Part shown: one piece after another, positions 50,090-62,585 of the stretch | How positions within the stretch are numbered: the stretch's first letter is position 1 | How the letters are laid out: the number at the start of each line of letters is the position of its first letter | Assembly: GCA_947095585.1 (NCBI GenBank) | Contig: OX352765.1 | Span: 93,952,965-94,016,964 of the forward strand | DNA: 64,000 nt | Direction: 5' to 3' | Source of the DNA: Nephrocerus scutellatus | Lineage: Eukaryota > Arthropoda > Insecta > Diptera > Pipunculidae | Translations under genes and position numbers: made by a program | The notes under the pieces: model-generated | Seen by the model: the letters and a program-made list of their open reading frames with translations, nothing else | What the model was told of the DNA's origin: nothing | Databases searched by the model: none

Positions 50090-51420
50090 CCCTATACATA
50101 CTAATGGCTCTTAAGAACTTAATAATATGGAGCGCGTTCAGTGAATATCGTGCAGACTCTGAGTTTACTTGAATTCTCATGTGATCTCTTCTCTGTCGGA
50201 TCGTTGCTCCGTATTCGTTGAGAAGATGCCACGGGATATCCTCCGCCTCCCCACAGAGACTGCAGCTGCCGCCGCCCTTTAATTTTAAATTCTTTAAATG
50301 CCTTTTCAGTTTGCAATGTCTAGGAAACTATACTCCGTATCTCTTCCCACATTATGCGATACTCTATGCCACACCCTACAAGCGGAGTTTCTGCTCCTTT
50401 ATTAGCAAGCCTATCCGCTTCTTCGTTGCCTGCTATGCCAGTGTGTCCCTGCACCCAATACAAATGTACTTTGTTGACTTCGCCAAATCGGGAGATTCCC
50501 CCATCTTACGAAAGCGGCTGCCTCGCCTATACTGCGTATCTCTTCCCGCATTATGCGCTACCCTATGCCACAGAATGATTCTGGCCCTATAAGTGGAGTT
50601 TCTGCTCCTTTATTGGCAATCCCATGCGCTACTTCTATGCCAGTGTGTCCCGGTACCCAGTACAAACGTACTTTGTTGACTTCGCCATTTATGTGTAGCT
50701 TCGCCCTGCATTCCTCCACAATTTTGGTTGTGATGTGGAATGCATCCAGGGCCTTTAGTGCAGCTTGGCTGTCTGTCATGAGATTTTTCTTGCCTCATGT
50801 AGTTTCTTTCCAGATTAAAGTAAGCACATCTTTCGAGGGCACGTACTTCTACTTGAAATATATTCGGGAACTGCCCCATTTCTACAAAGTACTTGGTTCG
50901 TGGCCCATAGACTCTAACACCCGTGTCTTCTGATTTCTTTGATCCATCCGTATACCACTCTGTTGCAAAGCGGACGTATCTGATATGTAGCTTCAGATCT
51001 GAATTCCTTTTTAGTGCTCATTATTACTTCAAAGTTCTTTTTGAATTCAAGCTTGTGCATCATGTTATCACACGGCATGCTTGCTAAGGGAGTCAGCATG
51101 GCCAGTGATTCCACTATCCCTCTTGCCCTGCCGTCCGTGAAGCAGCCTACCTTGCTCAAACGTAATTTGATATTCCTGGACTTACTCTCTACCATTAAGT
51201 GTAATGGTAGTAGCCTAAGGATCGCCTCCATTCCCGCTGTTGGGTAGGTTCTCATGACCCCTGTTATTAAAACACAGGCCAGCCTCTGCACTTTTACCAA
51301 TTCCCTTTTCGTGGTGCTTAACTTGGTCGACCATGCCACTGCGCAATCAAAGCCATTTGTATGATGGCTGCATACAACTCGAAACTTGTTAAACAGTATC
51401 AAAAAAAAAACTGGCTTCGA
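50090..51420 (-). pseudogene. LOA-like retrotransposon: post-RT, RNase H and C-terminal domain
   Basis: Minus strand. At 51420-51130 the frame shows CAVAWSTKLSTTKRELVKVQ, RLACVLITGVMRT and MEAILRLLPLHLMVE. RNase H follows with TDGS-like text (about 50940-50880), then MTDSQAALKALDAF (50779 on), LHINGEVNKVRLYWVPGHTG and IANKGAETPLIGPESF. The C-terminal domain at 50270-50130 reads, in one frame, CSLCGEAEDIPWHLLNEYG, with the Cys and His of the terminal zinc-like motif. A 199-bp duplication interrupts RNase H (separate entry). Confidence 0.85.
50330..50689. repeat. Tandem duplication in the LOA-like RNase H region, offset about 199 bp
   Basis: ATACTCCGTATCTCTTCCC at 50330 recurs as ATACTGCGTATCTCTTCCC at 50529. 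Both blocks then contain GGAGTTTCTGCTCCTTTATT, ATGCCAGTGTGTCCC, a CCCARTACAAAYGTAC block and TTTGTTGACTTCGCCA. The duplicated part encodes the VRLYWVPGHTG strip and the segment after it. Confidence 0.9.
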
Positions 51421-53125
51421 TGATCCAAATCCTGAACATAAGTCAAGGCACTGCAACACAGGGCAGATAACTAAGGTGAGACAATTTGACCAACTGCGTA
51501 ATATCAAGAACGTTATGGCACCCGTTCAAAAAAAAGAGAACCACCGAGATGATTTCCAGATGTCGGAAATATTTATATCGCCAGAAATAGGCTACTAGAA
51601 CTGGCCACTTACCAGACATGCTGATAAGCTGGATAGTCTGCGTAACACCTCATCCGCTATCTCTGCTGCAGATGTGCGGCACTAGCAAGGTCTAGAATTC
51701 GTACTTTGTCGACTTGAAAGAGATTTCGAAATACAGGATTATCGAACTGATTTTGTAACGGAACGCTACTTGCTGGATTCAAAATCATCCAAATAATCCT
51801 TGACAGGTCTCTGGAAGTCTGTGATTACAAGTTGGCGCACTTATGCGCTAATTGAAGATGTCGCAACTATCACGAGGGCCACCACTCTACCCACCAACCT
51901 TTCTATGTACCACTAAATGTTCTGATTTGGCATTGCATTGCCAATTTTATTACAAAATAGAAAGGGAACTCGGTCAAGATCGGTTTATATGGACTCTACA
52001 CTACTGCTGAGTAATATTATATCAACCTAGCACCACAAAAAAATTTCCTTTTCTAATTATGGGTCATAGTTTTCACCTCCCTCCTCTTCTCTAACAATGA
52101 ATCCTGTTTTCCTTAAATATATGTAAGCGTTCTTTTGATATAATGGCCAATACCCTTTTGTATGAAAAAAAATACACATAATAATAATACTTCAGATACA
52201 TTCAAGGTATACAAAAGCCATCCTGCTCTTAAGAAGGAACGAGAATCGATCAGTTATAGGATTAAATGCTCTTGCAATGCCTTACTCCATTTCAAAATGT
52301 CGCATGCCGTAAATCAGCTCTTTATTTTTTTTGAATAAAGTTCCGAGCCGTGCGAACAAAACGGAAATAAAGAAGAAATAATCTCACCCAACAACCACCT
52401 TATCTGACGCCAGTTAATCATCGCTAATATGGTGTGTCGCCATTGTCAAGACAAATGGCACTTTGTTGCCACGAACCTACAAATCTACATCATTGTCATC
52501 CATTGCTGGCAGGTGCCGCCATCAAAAGGTCAAAATGAATTAATTTTTTGTTTTAAGTGAACACTCAACGCTAATCGGATTTGTACGTCGCACTGAGAGA
52601 GCAGATATACAAACATCTCCGACACACACACACACACAGAGACAGATGCAGATACATTCTTTTCAGATTTTAACCGGCATCTATTAATTAGCAAAGCTTG
52701 CCCTGTCATATTTGGGGTTAATGTAGCACTCTGCTGGCCGTATTTCGGTCTGTCCCACTTTAAGTGGATTTTCAAATTCACACTCTGCCTCTAATCGGTG
52801 GCGCTAATCAAAGCGAGGCCGCCGACGCGAAACCCGCTTTATAGCACAGTTTGTTGTTTATTTATCGAGGGATCAAGTTGCTTAGGAAAATAAAAAATTT
52901 CTAGCCACAAAAAAGGCAAACCGACGCACGAATATGAAATCACGTTCCACTTTTTGCCCACAACGGAACCAATTTTCTGGCGAAAACAACAGAAAACAGC
53001 TCAGAGAGACGGCAAAGAGAGGGTTAATAATGTGGGACATACTCGTACTTGTGTATTATGAAACCATAATTGCATCCCGCCGCGCCGTTTTGATTATTGC
53101 TTCGAACGTCGACACTCAAACGTGA
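51421..53125. other. Unassigned unique DNA
   Basis: No gene recognised. CA run at 52621-52637. Short frames only. Confidence 0.4.
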
Positions 53126-53365
53126 CGTGACCTACGTGATATTACATGGACAGACGTGACATGACGTGACGTGAAAGGAAAATTCTTTATCTTCGTTTAC
53201 TGCCATCCGTGCATTCAAAGATAAGAGGAAAGACATTCATAGCAATCTACTTAAGTTGGGCATCTACTGTCTATCTCATTATTGACATGGATATTGTTTC
53301 GCATGTCGACAATCATATATGACATGACATGACATGATATGACTGACGTGATATGACATGACTTT
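53126..53365. repeat. TGACG/TGACA pentamer repeats in two blocks
   Basis: Blocks at 53122-53175 (ACGTGACGTGACC, GACGTGACATGACGTGACG) and 53315-53362 (ATGACATGACATGACATG, TGACATGAC) are built from 5-bp TGACR units, separated by unrelated DNA. Confidence 0.8.
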
Positions 53366-53499
53366 TTCTATTGATATTCTGGCCAAACTAATCAATTCTT
53401 CTTAGGTCCTTGCAGCCCTTAAATACTCGTATTTATAAATTACTCTTAATTTCTAAAAGATTCAGGTTTTGGTAACGCGTTTAAGATTTGAATCCTTAT

Positions 53500-53585
53500 A
53501 ATAAAAATCGGGACCGATTGAGAGACTTTTTGCGGGAGGCCAGACCACACCCCGGTTGTAGAGCCAAATATGATGATGATATTAC
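53500..53585 (+). mobile_element. Solitary RTE 3' end with ATGATG tail (copy H)
   Basis: Plus strand: AATCGGGACCGATTGAGAGA, TTTTTGCGGGAGGCCAGACC, GTTGTAGAGCCAAATATG and the tail ATGATGATGATATTACC. These are the same blocks that end copies A, C and F. It abuts the minus-strand repeat that starts at about 53590. Confidence 0.85.
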
Positions 53586-53589
53586 CTAC

Positions 53590-54400
53590 CTTCGCGTGCC
53601 CGTGTGCTTGTGTGTTTGTTTTTTTGTGCCTGGCGGAATCTTGTGATCAATTTTTAAGCCACTTCCTCGATTTATTCAAACTTTGCACACATGAGTATCT
53701 CCCGATATTTCTATAAAAATTTGGAAGGTCTTGAGGTGGTTTTGTGGGGCATTTCATAGGGTGTGGAGGCAGTCTTGAGAGTGGTCCGTCCTGAGGGGTT
53801 TTGAGAGGACCTGGAGTGGGATCTTAAGGGGATTTTTAGAAGGTCTTTAGTAGGTTCTTGAGGAGGCTTGGAGGCGGCCTTGAGTTGATATGTGTTTGGT
53901 GGGGCTCTGGATGGAGGTCTTGGAGAGGTCCTGAGGAGTTTTGAGAGGTTCTTGAGGGGTTTTGAGAGGGTTTTGAGTGGTTCTTGAAGGGTCTTGGGGG
54001 TTTTGGGGAGGTTTTTAAAAAGTCTTGAGTGGTTCTTAAGAGGATTTGAGACGGTCTTGAGTGGGGCTTGAGGGCGTTTTGAGAGGGTCTTAATGGGGTC
54101 TTAACTGGGTCTTGCTGGGGATTATGAGGGCGTTTTGAAGCGGTATTGACGGAGGGAGTCTTAAAGGGTCTTGAGAAAATATTTATCTCCGATGACAACA
54201 CTTTCTATAAAAATTTGGAGGGTATCAGGCACAGGCTCCCATATAAATTTCTTAAAAATTAATCCGATTATATTCAAATTTTGTACAGATGTGTACCTCC
54301 AATGACAACACTTTTCGGAAAATTTGGAAGTGGTCGTATATAAATTTTTTCAAAACTAACCCGATTTTAATCAAACTTTGTACATATCTCCGATTAGAGA
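53590..54400 (-). repeat. Unclassified dispersed repeat, copy 2 (minus), with internal array
   Basis: Its end (53590-53680) is the reverse complement of the copy-1 end: CACGGGCACGCGAAGG, a CACAAGATT block, TTAAAAATTGATCAC and GTTTGAATAA. Then TTTCTATAAAAATTTGGAAG leads into an array of about 450 bp (53727-54178) of GTCTTGAGG-type units, the complement of copy 1's CCCTCAAGACC. Beyond it the unit CTCCGATGACAACACTTT (54187) recurs with variation at 54297 and 54388, showing a tandem repeat of about 90-110 bp. The long minus frame at 54201-53836 is an array product. Confidence 0.8.
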
Positions 54401-55920
54401 ATCTCGATTAAGCGATTCATTATTTATAGGTTGTTTTTGTTTATATGCAAGCCTAAGTTTGAGAGGAAAGAAGAAGTAACTATACCTCAGTAGAAATCAA
54501 TTCAAACGGGAAGCTGAGGAAAAATCAAATTCCAAAACTGAAAACTAAACGTTGCAGAAAAAAGTGTAGCGTAAAAGTTCCCTCCATTTAATCAGTAAAT
54601 GTAGCAGATAGATTATCTCTAATGGTGTTACCACACCCAAACACTTACGGTACCTCAAACAAGAAAACCAAAAATAAAAACGTTAAATCAATCGGGGAAA
54701 CCATTGTGGGTGGGACTACCTAAAAATTCCAAGTTTACTTTCCGTGCGGATGAACATCCAATATCTACATTGCGCATCCGTTCGATTTGTATTCCCGACC
54801 GCGAACCCAAACCCCATTTTACTCAGTTACCCAAATCCTTTCACAAAATAAACTCAAACATCTGTCGTCCTTTTGTGGGAGCAAACAGTACCCAGCAAAA
54901 CTGAGAAAAGACTGAGAGAAATAAAATACGAAATTATGATGAGAAAGCAAAGCTTACGAGGTCCCCAAGGACTTCGACTTTGGCGAACACATCACAACAG
55001 AGAGAGTATGCCGTCCGCCGTAGCTTCCCACAACCTCCTACCACAAGTCAGTCGAGTGCCTGTCAAATAAACCATAATCTAAAATTCAAGGGATTCCTTG
55101 AAATGACTATTCACAGCGCGTCATCCCCGATAGTAAGCATTTTTTTCGACTCCCCGACGTATGTCCTTACACACTTAGTACGAGTGCATACTCCGTGTAA
55201 TAAACTACTTTATTAGGTGTACACTACCATAGATGGTAGCGGGAGTCCTGGCTGCACTAAGGGGCGTCTAAGTTATTTGCCTTCACCCAACATCTCGAGC
55301 AGGATCATCATCATAATTTCAATTTCGTTCGAGCATCATCGTCGTCGTCGTCGTAGTCGTCGTAGTCATCATTCGCATCGCTGAGTACGCAAAGTAATTC
55401 GTGTACCATGAGCCTGATGGGTGGGTGGGAGTGCGCAGTAACTCCCGAAATTCGCTATCAGTGAGAAGAAAATCAATTCTACGACTTAGAACTGTGGGTA
55501 GTTTAGGAGAAATATTCCTCTTAGCTTAGATTCGATGACAAGTTTTCCTGATCAGTAATGACATTTTGGTAATAATGGATCTTCCTTACAGCGGCATTTA
55601 ATCTTTTAGTTAATCAGGTAAATTATGTCTCAATCAGGATGTTAGGAAAACTCTCCAGCACTTGCTCCACTGTAGACGACAGTCATTCACTTTGAAGACA
55701 AGTAGAAAATTTATTTAGTGGCAAGGTGAGAGCGCCGCCCGGAAGTGACTTCCGCAATATTCGTTCGTCGTTCAGGCAGCAATTTTAAAAGGACGACAAA
55801 TGCTTCCAAGGAATGCGCTGAGGGTTCGCGTATTGCGTTCATTTTTATATGCAAATTTTTCTGATTCTATCATCCTTCCTTCTCTCATGTCAATGTCATT
55901 ATAAATTTATAAAATTTCCT
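54401..55920. other. Unassigned unique DNA
   Basis: A plus frame pair at 54704-55070 carries no recognised domain. A CGT run lies at 55341-55360. No gene supported. Confidence 0.4.
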
Positions 55921-55923
55921 GTC

Positions 55924-56215
55924 TGGATGGATCCTTGCATCGCATAGCGGAGGCAGAGAGTCGTAGGCCAGTCACTCTGTCTGCTTGGTGGTTTGGATGG
56001 ATCCTTGCATTGTATAGCGGAGGCAGACAGTCGTAAGGCCAGTCATTCTGTCTGCTTGGTGGTTTGGATGGATCCTTGCATCGCATAGCGGAGGCAGACA
56101 GTCGTAAGGCCAGTCATTCTGTCTGCTTGGTGGTTTGGATGGATCCTTGCATCATATAGCAGGAGGCAGTGAGTTATGCGACCAGTCTGTTGACTTGGAT
56201 GTTCAATGGCTCTCA
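55924..56215. repeat. 71-bp minisatellite, four units
   Basis: TGGATGGATCCTTGCAT starts at 55924, 55994, 56065 and 56136, so units are 70, 71 and 71 bp, with a partial divergent last unit. Each has CGGAGGCAGACAGTCGTAAG and a CTGTCTGCTTGGTGGTT block. High identity between units 2 and 3 suggests recent expansion. Confidence 0.95.
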
Positions 56216-56399
56216 AATTAAACCTCACTCGTCTGATTTTACGATGATTTTCGTTAAAACTAAATTTTGTTTATAACGTCGAGAGTGTCATCGAGTGGTT
56301 ATATTTCCCATTAGTGACTTTGCATACATGACCGATGGCAGAGCGAAAGATAGTGAACAGAACAGTTCCGCGGGACTTTGAACTACATATTCGTAAGTA

Positions 56400-57660
56400 T
56401 GTGTTGCATTAAAAAGTTTTCAAGGATTTGCATAGACCTATAGAGGATTGTTCTTCTCGCCGTTACGTCAGAGTCTCGGATAATTATCTCCAACGCCAGG
56501 TGGAAGAGGACGCAGGCCAGTCCATCACCCTGTCGGAGCCCGTTATAGATGTTAAATTGGCTTGACAGTGATCCGTACACTTGGCTTATAACATTGGTCA
56601 TGGTCAACCTACATAGTCGTGTCAGTTTATTTGGGATGCTGAATTCTCTCATGGCTTTATAAAGTTCTACTCTGGCTATGCTATCATAGGCGGCTTTGAA
56701 GATGGTGTAGTGAGTATTGAAACTCTAGACATTTTTCCATCCCCTGCCTAAGGGTGTAAATCTGATCAGTTGTTGATTTGCCTGGGATACAGCCACACTG
56801 GTTAGGACTATTGATGACTATAGCGTATGGGGCTATCCTGTCTTGAAGGATAGAAGAGAAAATCTTATACGGTACACCACGATAATTGCTGCATTTTGTG
56901 ATATCTTCTTTCTCATGTATGGGACACAGGATGCCTAATCGCCACTCTTCTGGCATCGCTTCTATCTCCCATACATGCACTACTATTGCATAAATTGCTT
57001 TGTGTATTGTGGGGTCTCCTATTTTAATCAGTTCCACTGGGATCCCATCTGATCCCGGGGCCTTATTTTTTTGAGCCGATTTATCACTCAGCTAACTTCG
57101 TCTATGCTTGGTGGCTGCAGTATAGTATGGTCTTCGGTCATTAGTGTCCAATTCCTCAGTTAGCTGGCCATTTAGCAACTCGCCATTTACCCTCTTTGTC
57201 TTTGCAGTATGTGCAACGCGGTGTATATTGCGTCGGACTCTTTGGTAGAACAGTAGTACTAATGACACTATTCTTAAGGCGTGTCCATTTCTCTTCTACG
57301 ACCGACATCTCAGAACCAGGACTTACTCTCCCTCCCTCCCGCACGCGAAGTGTGCATAGCCGTTCATTTATTGGCTAAAAGTCGATAACAGTGGGTTTCA
57401 TTCTTTTGCTGGCTAGAAACCCCAACCTGAGCACATGATGTTTTGCATGACAGCTGTAATATATGTCATATTCTGATTTTCCCCGTCCAACGCATCTCCT
57501 GAATTGCTGGTTAACTCAGCTTTTTATTTTGACAGGGTATCGGCTAACTGTTGTGCAGCTCGAGCTCTATACAGTGACCGTACGTTCCATGAGAAAATTC
57601 TTAAATCGTTTAGCCGTATTCGTTGCCGTGATCGTTGTCGTTCATCAGTGTATCCATGTT
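56400..57660 (-). pseudogene. RTE-like retrotransposon with endonuclease start joined to RT (copy I)
   Basis: Minus strand, 5' to 3'. At 57640-57350 the endonuclease start reads in shifted frames: LRIFSWNVRSLYRARAAQQ, AELTAIQEMRWTG, a NMTYITAVMQN block and INERLCTLRVR. At about 57330 it jumps to the later SVVEEKWTRLKNSVI block, so most of the endonuclease is deleted. RT follows (57037-56684): ELIKIGDPTIHKAIYAIVV, MPEEWRLGILCPI, CSNYRGVPYKIFSSIL, SPNQCGCIPGKSTTDQIYTL. Then 56640-56400: LCRLTMTNVIS, NIYNGLRQGDGLACVLF, DSDVTARRTI. The YADD box is missing. Dead copy. Confidence 0.85.
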
Positions 57661-58850
57661 AATCATGCTATAGCAGTGCTGTAACAATTTTATAATTCTA
57701 TGATTTACCTATAATCCCATAGTCATTCCACAGTAAATGTATAATCATCATAAAACTGTCCTATAAAATGCCTTTACTCATCTAAAAGACATACTACAAC
57801 CATCATATAAACAACCATTAAATTAATATACTCCCATAATCATTCTATTCTCATAGCATAATCATCCTACAAGGATATCTTTTAAATTTTACTCTCCACG
57901 AGTCTTAAAAAAGTTTCACTTCAAAATACAATAATTAATCGTTGAATTGTCCAACAACCGAGCTTGGTTGATAATTAATGTCCCTCCTACGTATTCCTTT
58001 CATCCTGATTGCATTTCTTCGTTGCAATTTAAATCATCAATATCCACCCTATGGGGAACAATTACTATTTTTTTTATCAACACTTTTAAAAAGGAAACGA
58101 AATGAAATGCCCCTGCTACGCCGACAAAATCCTTATCGATTGCGTATGTTGCGGATGATCCTCTCGCTGGCGTCACATGACACATGACACTTGTGTGTCG
58201 ACCACCAAGGAATTCTCATTTGCATTCTGAATATTAAATATCCGAATGACCGGTGTCAGCCGCCAGACAACGTGGTCAGATGAAGAAGCACACAGAGGTG
58301 GGCACTTCGCTCATATAAGGACGAATGCGAACGAACAATCTGCTTGGATAATTATTATATCTTGTGTGATTGTGTGTGACAATCCGATTATTTTGTTTAA
58401 AATGGGCGATTGCCAGGAGGGGATCACACAACGAGGAAAAAAGTTAAATGGTGTATTTCTGCGATTCGATTACTTTAACCGAAGGATGCCATCGAGACGG
58501 CTACTTAACGGTATGCAAATGCGGGGAAGTATTGTCGAAAAAAAAAGGAAAGGCAAATATCGCCGAACAATCACTCCTCTTTATAGGAGTGTCTTTTAAC
58601 CCCCATTGCATCAACTTATTCAGCACTCATTCCATTCATGTTGGTCCAACTGAAGCACTCCCACCTTGTTTCCTTCCATTTATGACTACGCAATCACCCT
58701 TTTGGTCATTTGGAGTACAAAAGCTGGGCGGATCACGCAGACAAAAAAAAAGAATGCTACGCGCGGATTAAATGCAAATACTTTGATTAAATCCTTTGAC
58801 GTAAAATCAAAAACGGCCTGCGTTGCCGATATAGTTCCAACCAACGCGCA
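57661..58850. other. AT-rich unique DNA
   Basis: Contains degenerate TATAATCAT/CCATA steps at 57690-57880. The overlapping plus frames at 58246-58771 have no recognised domain. Confidence 0.4.
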
Positions 58851-58854
58851 ATAC

Positions 58855-58945
58855 TCGGGGTGTCAAACTGGATGACATCTTCTCGAAATCGGGATCCGTT
58901 GAGAGATTTTTTGGATAACTGTTGAGTAGGCAAATATGATGAAGG
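58855..58945 (+). mobile_element. Solitary RTE 3' end (copy J)
   Basis: Plus strand: GGTGTCAAACTGGATGACATC, a TCGAAATCGGGATCCG block, TTGAGAGATTTTTTGG and the end CAAATATGATGAAGG. Same 3' UTR as copies F, G and H, lacking the GCGGGAGGCC block. Confidence 0.75.
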
Positions 58946-61325
58946 TGCAACCAGCCATACAATACTTTGAATGCGTAGACCGCAGAAGGATACTTTGCAG
59001 AGTTACTATCGGCTCTTTTTAGCCAGAAAGTACCTCCAATTTGCTACTTTGCGGTCAGTCAGTTGTTCTGTTATCGAGTATCTTCGGTTGATATCATCGA
59101 GCCTAGTACACAGTTGGTGGATAGTGACTGGGGAAAGATCTCCGCTCCGTTGCTGTGGGATGGACATTCTATTATCCTTCCGTAGCTATGCCATACACGA
59201 CTTGCTACGTGTCCTGTAAGTCATCTCAAAACTGTTGATATGACTGACAGACAGCAACATCAGGACACTGACATGTGGTGCGCCTCCAGCAGGATGTTGG
59301 GAACATTTGCTGTGTCTGTCATTCAGTGGACAGGACAGCTGTTGTGGTTAATGTTCGAAGCGTTGGTGGCGCGTCATCGTAACTGAAACTCCTAATGGAG
59401 AAAGGCAGGGGAGTTATTGCGTATAAATCATCCGGGACTCTGGGACGCACAGTATAATGCTGCATCAACACAATACACAACACAAGCACGGCAAGAACAG
59501 AGAAACTAAAAAAAATCCTTGATGCATTGTCCGGGAGTATTATACGCTGCAACCCAGAGTGAAATGTGTATTTTCGGTCACCAGAGCAACGGATATTCGG
59601 ATGGGTGGATGGATGGATGGATGGATGGATGTGTAGATTGATGGTAACATTCAAACAAAGACGTGTGATTGATATATAAGCCACAACGAAGATGCGTTAA
59701 CTATTCCACCAACCTCTGGAAGATATACATCTGATTCAAAAATAGTGGAATTAATTCAGCAAAAATGGAAGCTTTTAACAACAGCATTACCTAATAATAG
59801 CTATGGAGGTGGAATTACGTTCGAATTCTTGTTACTCCGAGCAAATAATTAACGCAATTCAAGCGCATCAATGACTTGGATGACGTCAATTGTGTGCACT
59901 AATGAAGTGTTGAATCGGAATTAATTTGCCGCCACAAAACAACAAAAAATCCCACTGAAAGAATCGCTGTTCTCGCTTCAGATGTTGCAGGCAGGCAAAA
60001 AGTTCTTCCTTTTCTCGCGCTTATCACAGAATTGCGTCATAAAATTCCAATTATTGTCAGCGGTCTCATTGTGTTCATCAGGGAATATCTCGCTTCACCG
60101 GCCGCTTTAACAGCTGCTGGACATTTCGCTCTAATTGATTTATGAGTAGTTGTTGTTGTTGCATCGTTGACTCAATGAACGGAATGCACTTCCAGTTTCC
60201 AGTTGCGATTTTGATTCGCATTAAGCACGCCTTTCAATTTCAATTTGTCGTCCTCTTGGTCCGTCAAATATCTCCAGCATTAACTGATTGTGTTTTTGTT
60301 CTCCTCCGTGTTGATTCCCGGACAAATGAAACTTTTGACGAATGACAATCGCCCAGATTTTCAGCCCCGGCATCAATTTTTTTGTGGTAAATGTCTTGAA
60401 AGAGGGTTGGGGAATGTCACGTCATGTCACGCAACGAATTGACATCACTTTGACATTGTCATCGTGGTCGATGGCTGGATGCAATGAGTGTGGTCGTGGT
60501 GGAATTCCATATTTTGCCAACGCACACATACGCTGCGATTATGTTCCCCCAGGAGCACAATGAGTTTTTTGGTCGATTTCCATTCGGAGTCACTTTGTTC
60601 TTGCAAATCGAGCGGTGATTGATTATTGGGCTGTTCTGCTTACCAACTGATTGACCAACTGACGATCGTCATCGTTGCGTTTTTTGAAGCATTTTTGTGT
60701 ACAACAGCTAAACAGCAACAGCTGCTTAAAATGTAAGCTCCTTGTTATTCTTTAATTTGAGGCATTTCGGTTGACGAAATTCGGCTTCGTTGGTGGCGAG
60801 ATTTTGAAGGGTAATGATATTTTATTGACGAAATTTTAGAATTGATTTAAATTGATTGACACAATAAGCGTGGAAATTAAGCTCATGCAATGCTATAACA
60901 ATTTTATTCCAGCACTCCAGCACTATCATTAAATATACATACAAGCCTTATACGATCAAATTTGTTCTAGACCACGAAAATTAAATAAAGGAGATGTCTA
61001 TGAGCTTGTGTTTTGAATGCCTTTGGATCATAATGATGATAATGATGATGAAAGACAGAGCTTGACAGAGCATTCTACGCTGAAGAATGTATCCCTAAAC
61101 TTAACTGTACGTCCGAAGATGGGCTTGAGGGTAAATTGATGAGCATTTAGAGCGCTTCGAGTATTGCGGTCGAATTGAAGGAGAGATTCTCTTGAGCAGC
61201 GCTGGTGTAAGAAGCGTTAAAACAGGGACAAGCAGGACACAATTCTACGGTGTTCGAGCGAATCTATTGATTTATTGCAATGTTTTCGTAACCTTCACCG
61301 TCACCGTCACCGACACCGTAACCGT
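58946..61325. other. Unique non-coding DNA with a GGAT microsatellite
   Basis: GGATGGGTGGATGGATGG repeats at 59597-59630. AT-rich text with TTAATT motifs at 59840-59940. No gene recognised. Confidence 0.45.
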
Positions 61326-61329
61326 CATC

Positions 61330-62585
61330 ATTATAGAGTCCCCGGAATCGTCTTATATACCAGCAGCTGGTATGTTATGGTTATGTTCCTGGATTTGAAG
61401 AGTCTTGACAGACCACTTCTGTCTACCTTCTAATTCGCGATCCACTATTTTAATTGCGGGACCAATGTTGGATCTTCTACTCGCAGAGGTGGCCACCATT
61501 TGCTCTCATTTATGTACAGCCCCGTACCGTCTGCTGATGAAATCTGGATGAAAACTGTACAGCTCTTGGATTTCTACCAACGATGTCAATATCGTCTGAG
61601 TAAGCCAGTAGCTGAATGGACTTATAGATGATTGTTCCTCTCGCCGTTACATCAGAGTCTCGGTCAACCTACCTACATAGTCGTGTCAGTTCATTTGGGA
61701 TGCCGAATTCTCTAATGGCTTTATAAAGTTATACTCTGGTTATGCTATCATAGGCGGCTTTAAAGTCTATAAAAAGATTGGGGCCTCCTATTTTAATCAG
61801 TTCCGCCGGGATCCCATCTGATTCCTGGGCCTTATTATTTTATTGCTCTGCTAACTTCATCTATGCTTGGTGGGGGCAGGATAGTACGGTCTTCGGTCAT
61901 TGGTGGAGCCTCCAAATCCTCAGTGAGCTGGCCATTAAACAACTCATGAAAGTGCTCTTCCCATTGCTCTAAGATGACTCTCTCTGTTATGGCTCACGGT
62001 CGAGATTCTTCTCCCAGACTGTTTTTTCGCCGGTGAACTGGTTTTTCATATCTTCTGAGCTCTTTATATTCATCTTCGCGTGCCCGCGTTCTATGAGATT
62101 GTTGCATTGCTCGGTACGCCACATTATTACGTTCAATCGCTAGCTTAAATTCGTCATCGAACCAGTCGTTCCGATCTCTCTACGACTGCTGCCTAACATG
62201 GATCCCGCAGTAATAATGACAGTATTCTTAAGGCGTGTCCATTTCTCTTCTACGCCCGACATCTGACCCCTAGGACTTACTCATCCTGCATTTAGTGCGA
62301 GTCCTATCGCTTGACCGTAGTTGTTTCTGGTCTCTTCACTGCGAAGGGCAGCCATGTTGAGTAGAATCTGATTCACGGATGCGGTCTTTCTTAAAGATGC
62401 AATACGCGCTCGGAGCACCACGCCAACAAGATAGTGGTCCGATTTGACGTTGTCACCTCGGTACGTTCGTACCGTCATCAGGTTCGAGTTGTGGCGGCGG
62501 TCTACCAACATGTGGTCTATCTGATTGATAGTGGCCCCATAAGGATATACCTATGGTGGCTTTGTGGATATTTGGATATTCGGGC
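61330..62585 (-). pseudogene. RTE-like retrotransposon, endonuclease end through RT (copy K)
   Basis: Minus strand. It opens near 62575 with NIHKAT and, across frameshifts, TINQIDHMLVDRRHNSNLMT, VRTYRGDNVKSDHYLVGVVL (62511-62420), the SDH being part of the endonuclease active site. Next: ARIASLRKT, LRSEETRNNYGQAIGLAL, VEEKWTRLKN, ERGHAKMNIKSSED, then the RT linker and DGIPAELIKIGGP (about 61820-61775). After a deletion of most RT motifs come ITRV.LYKAIREFGIPNELT, DSDVTARGTI, LAYSDDIDIVGRN (61615-61577; YSDD for YADD) and C-terminal remnants to 61340. Confidence 0.85.

Noticed and set aside
53836..54201. 121-residue minus frame rich in Pro, Ser, Lys and Gln
   Set aside because: It is the translation of the CCCTCAAGACC-type array; no conserved domain.
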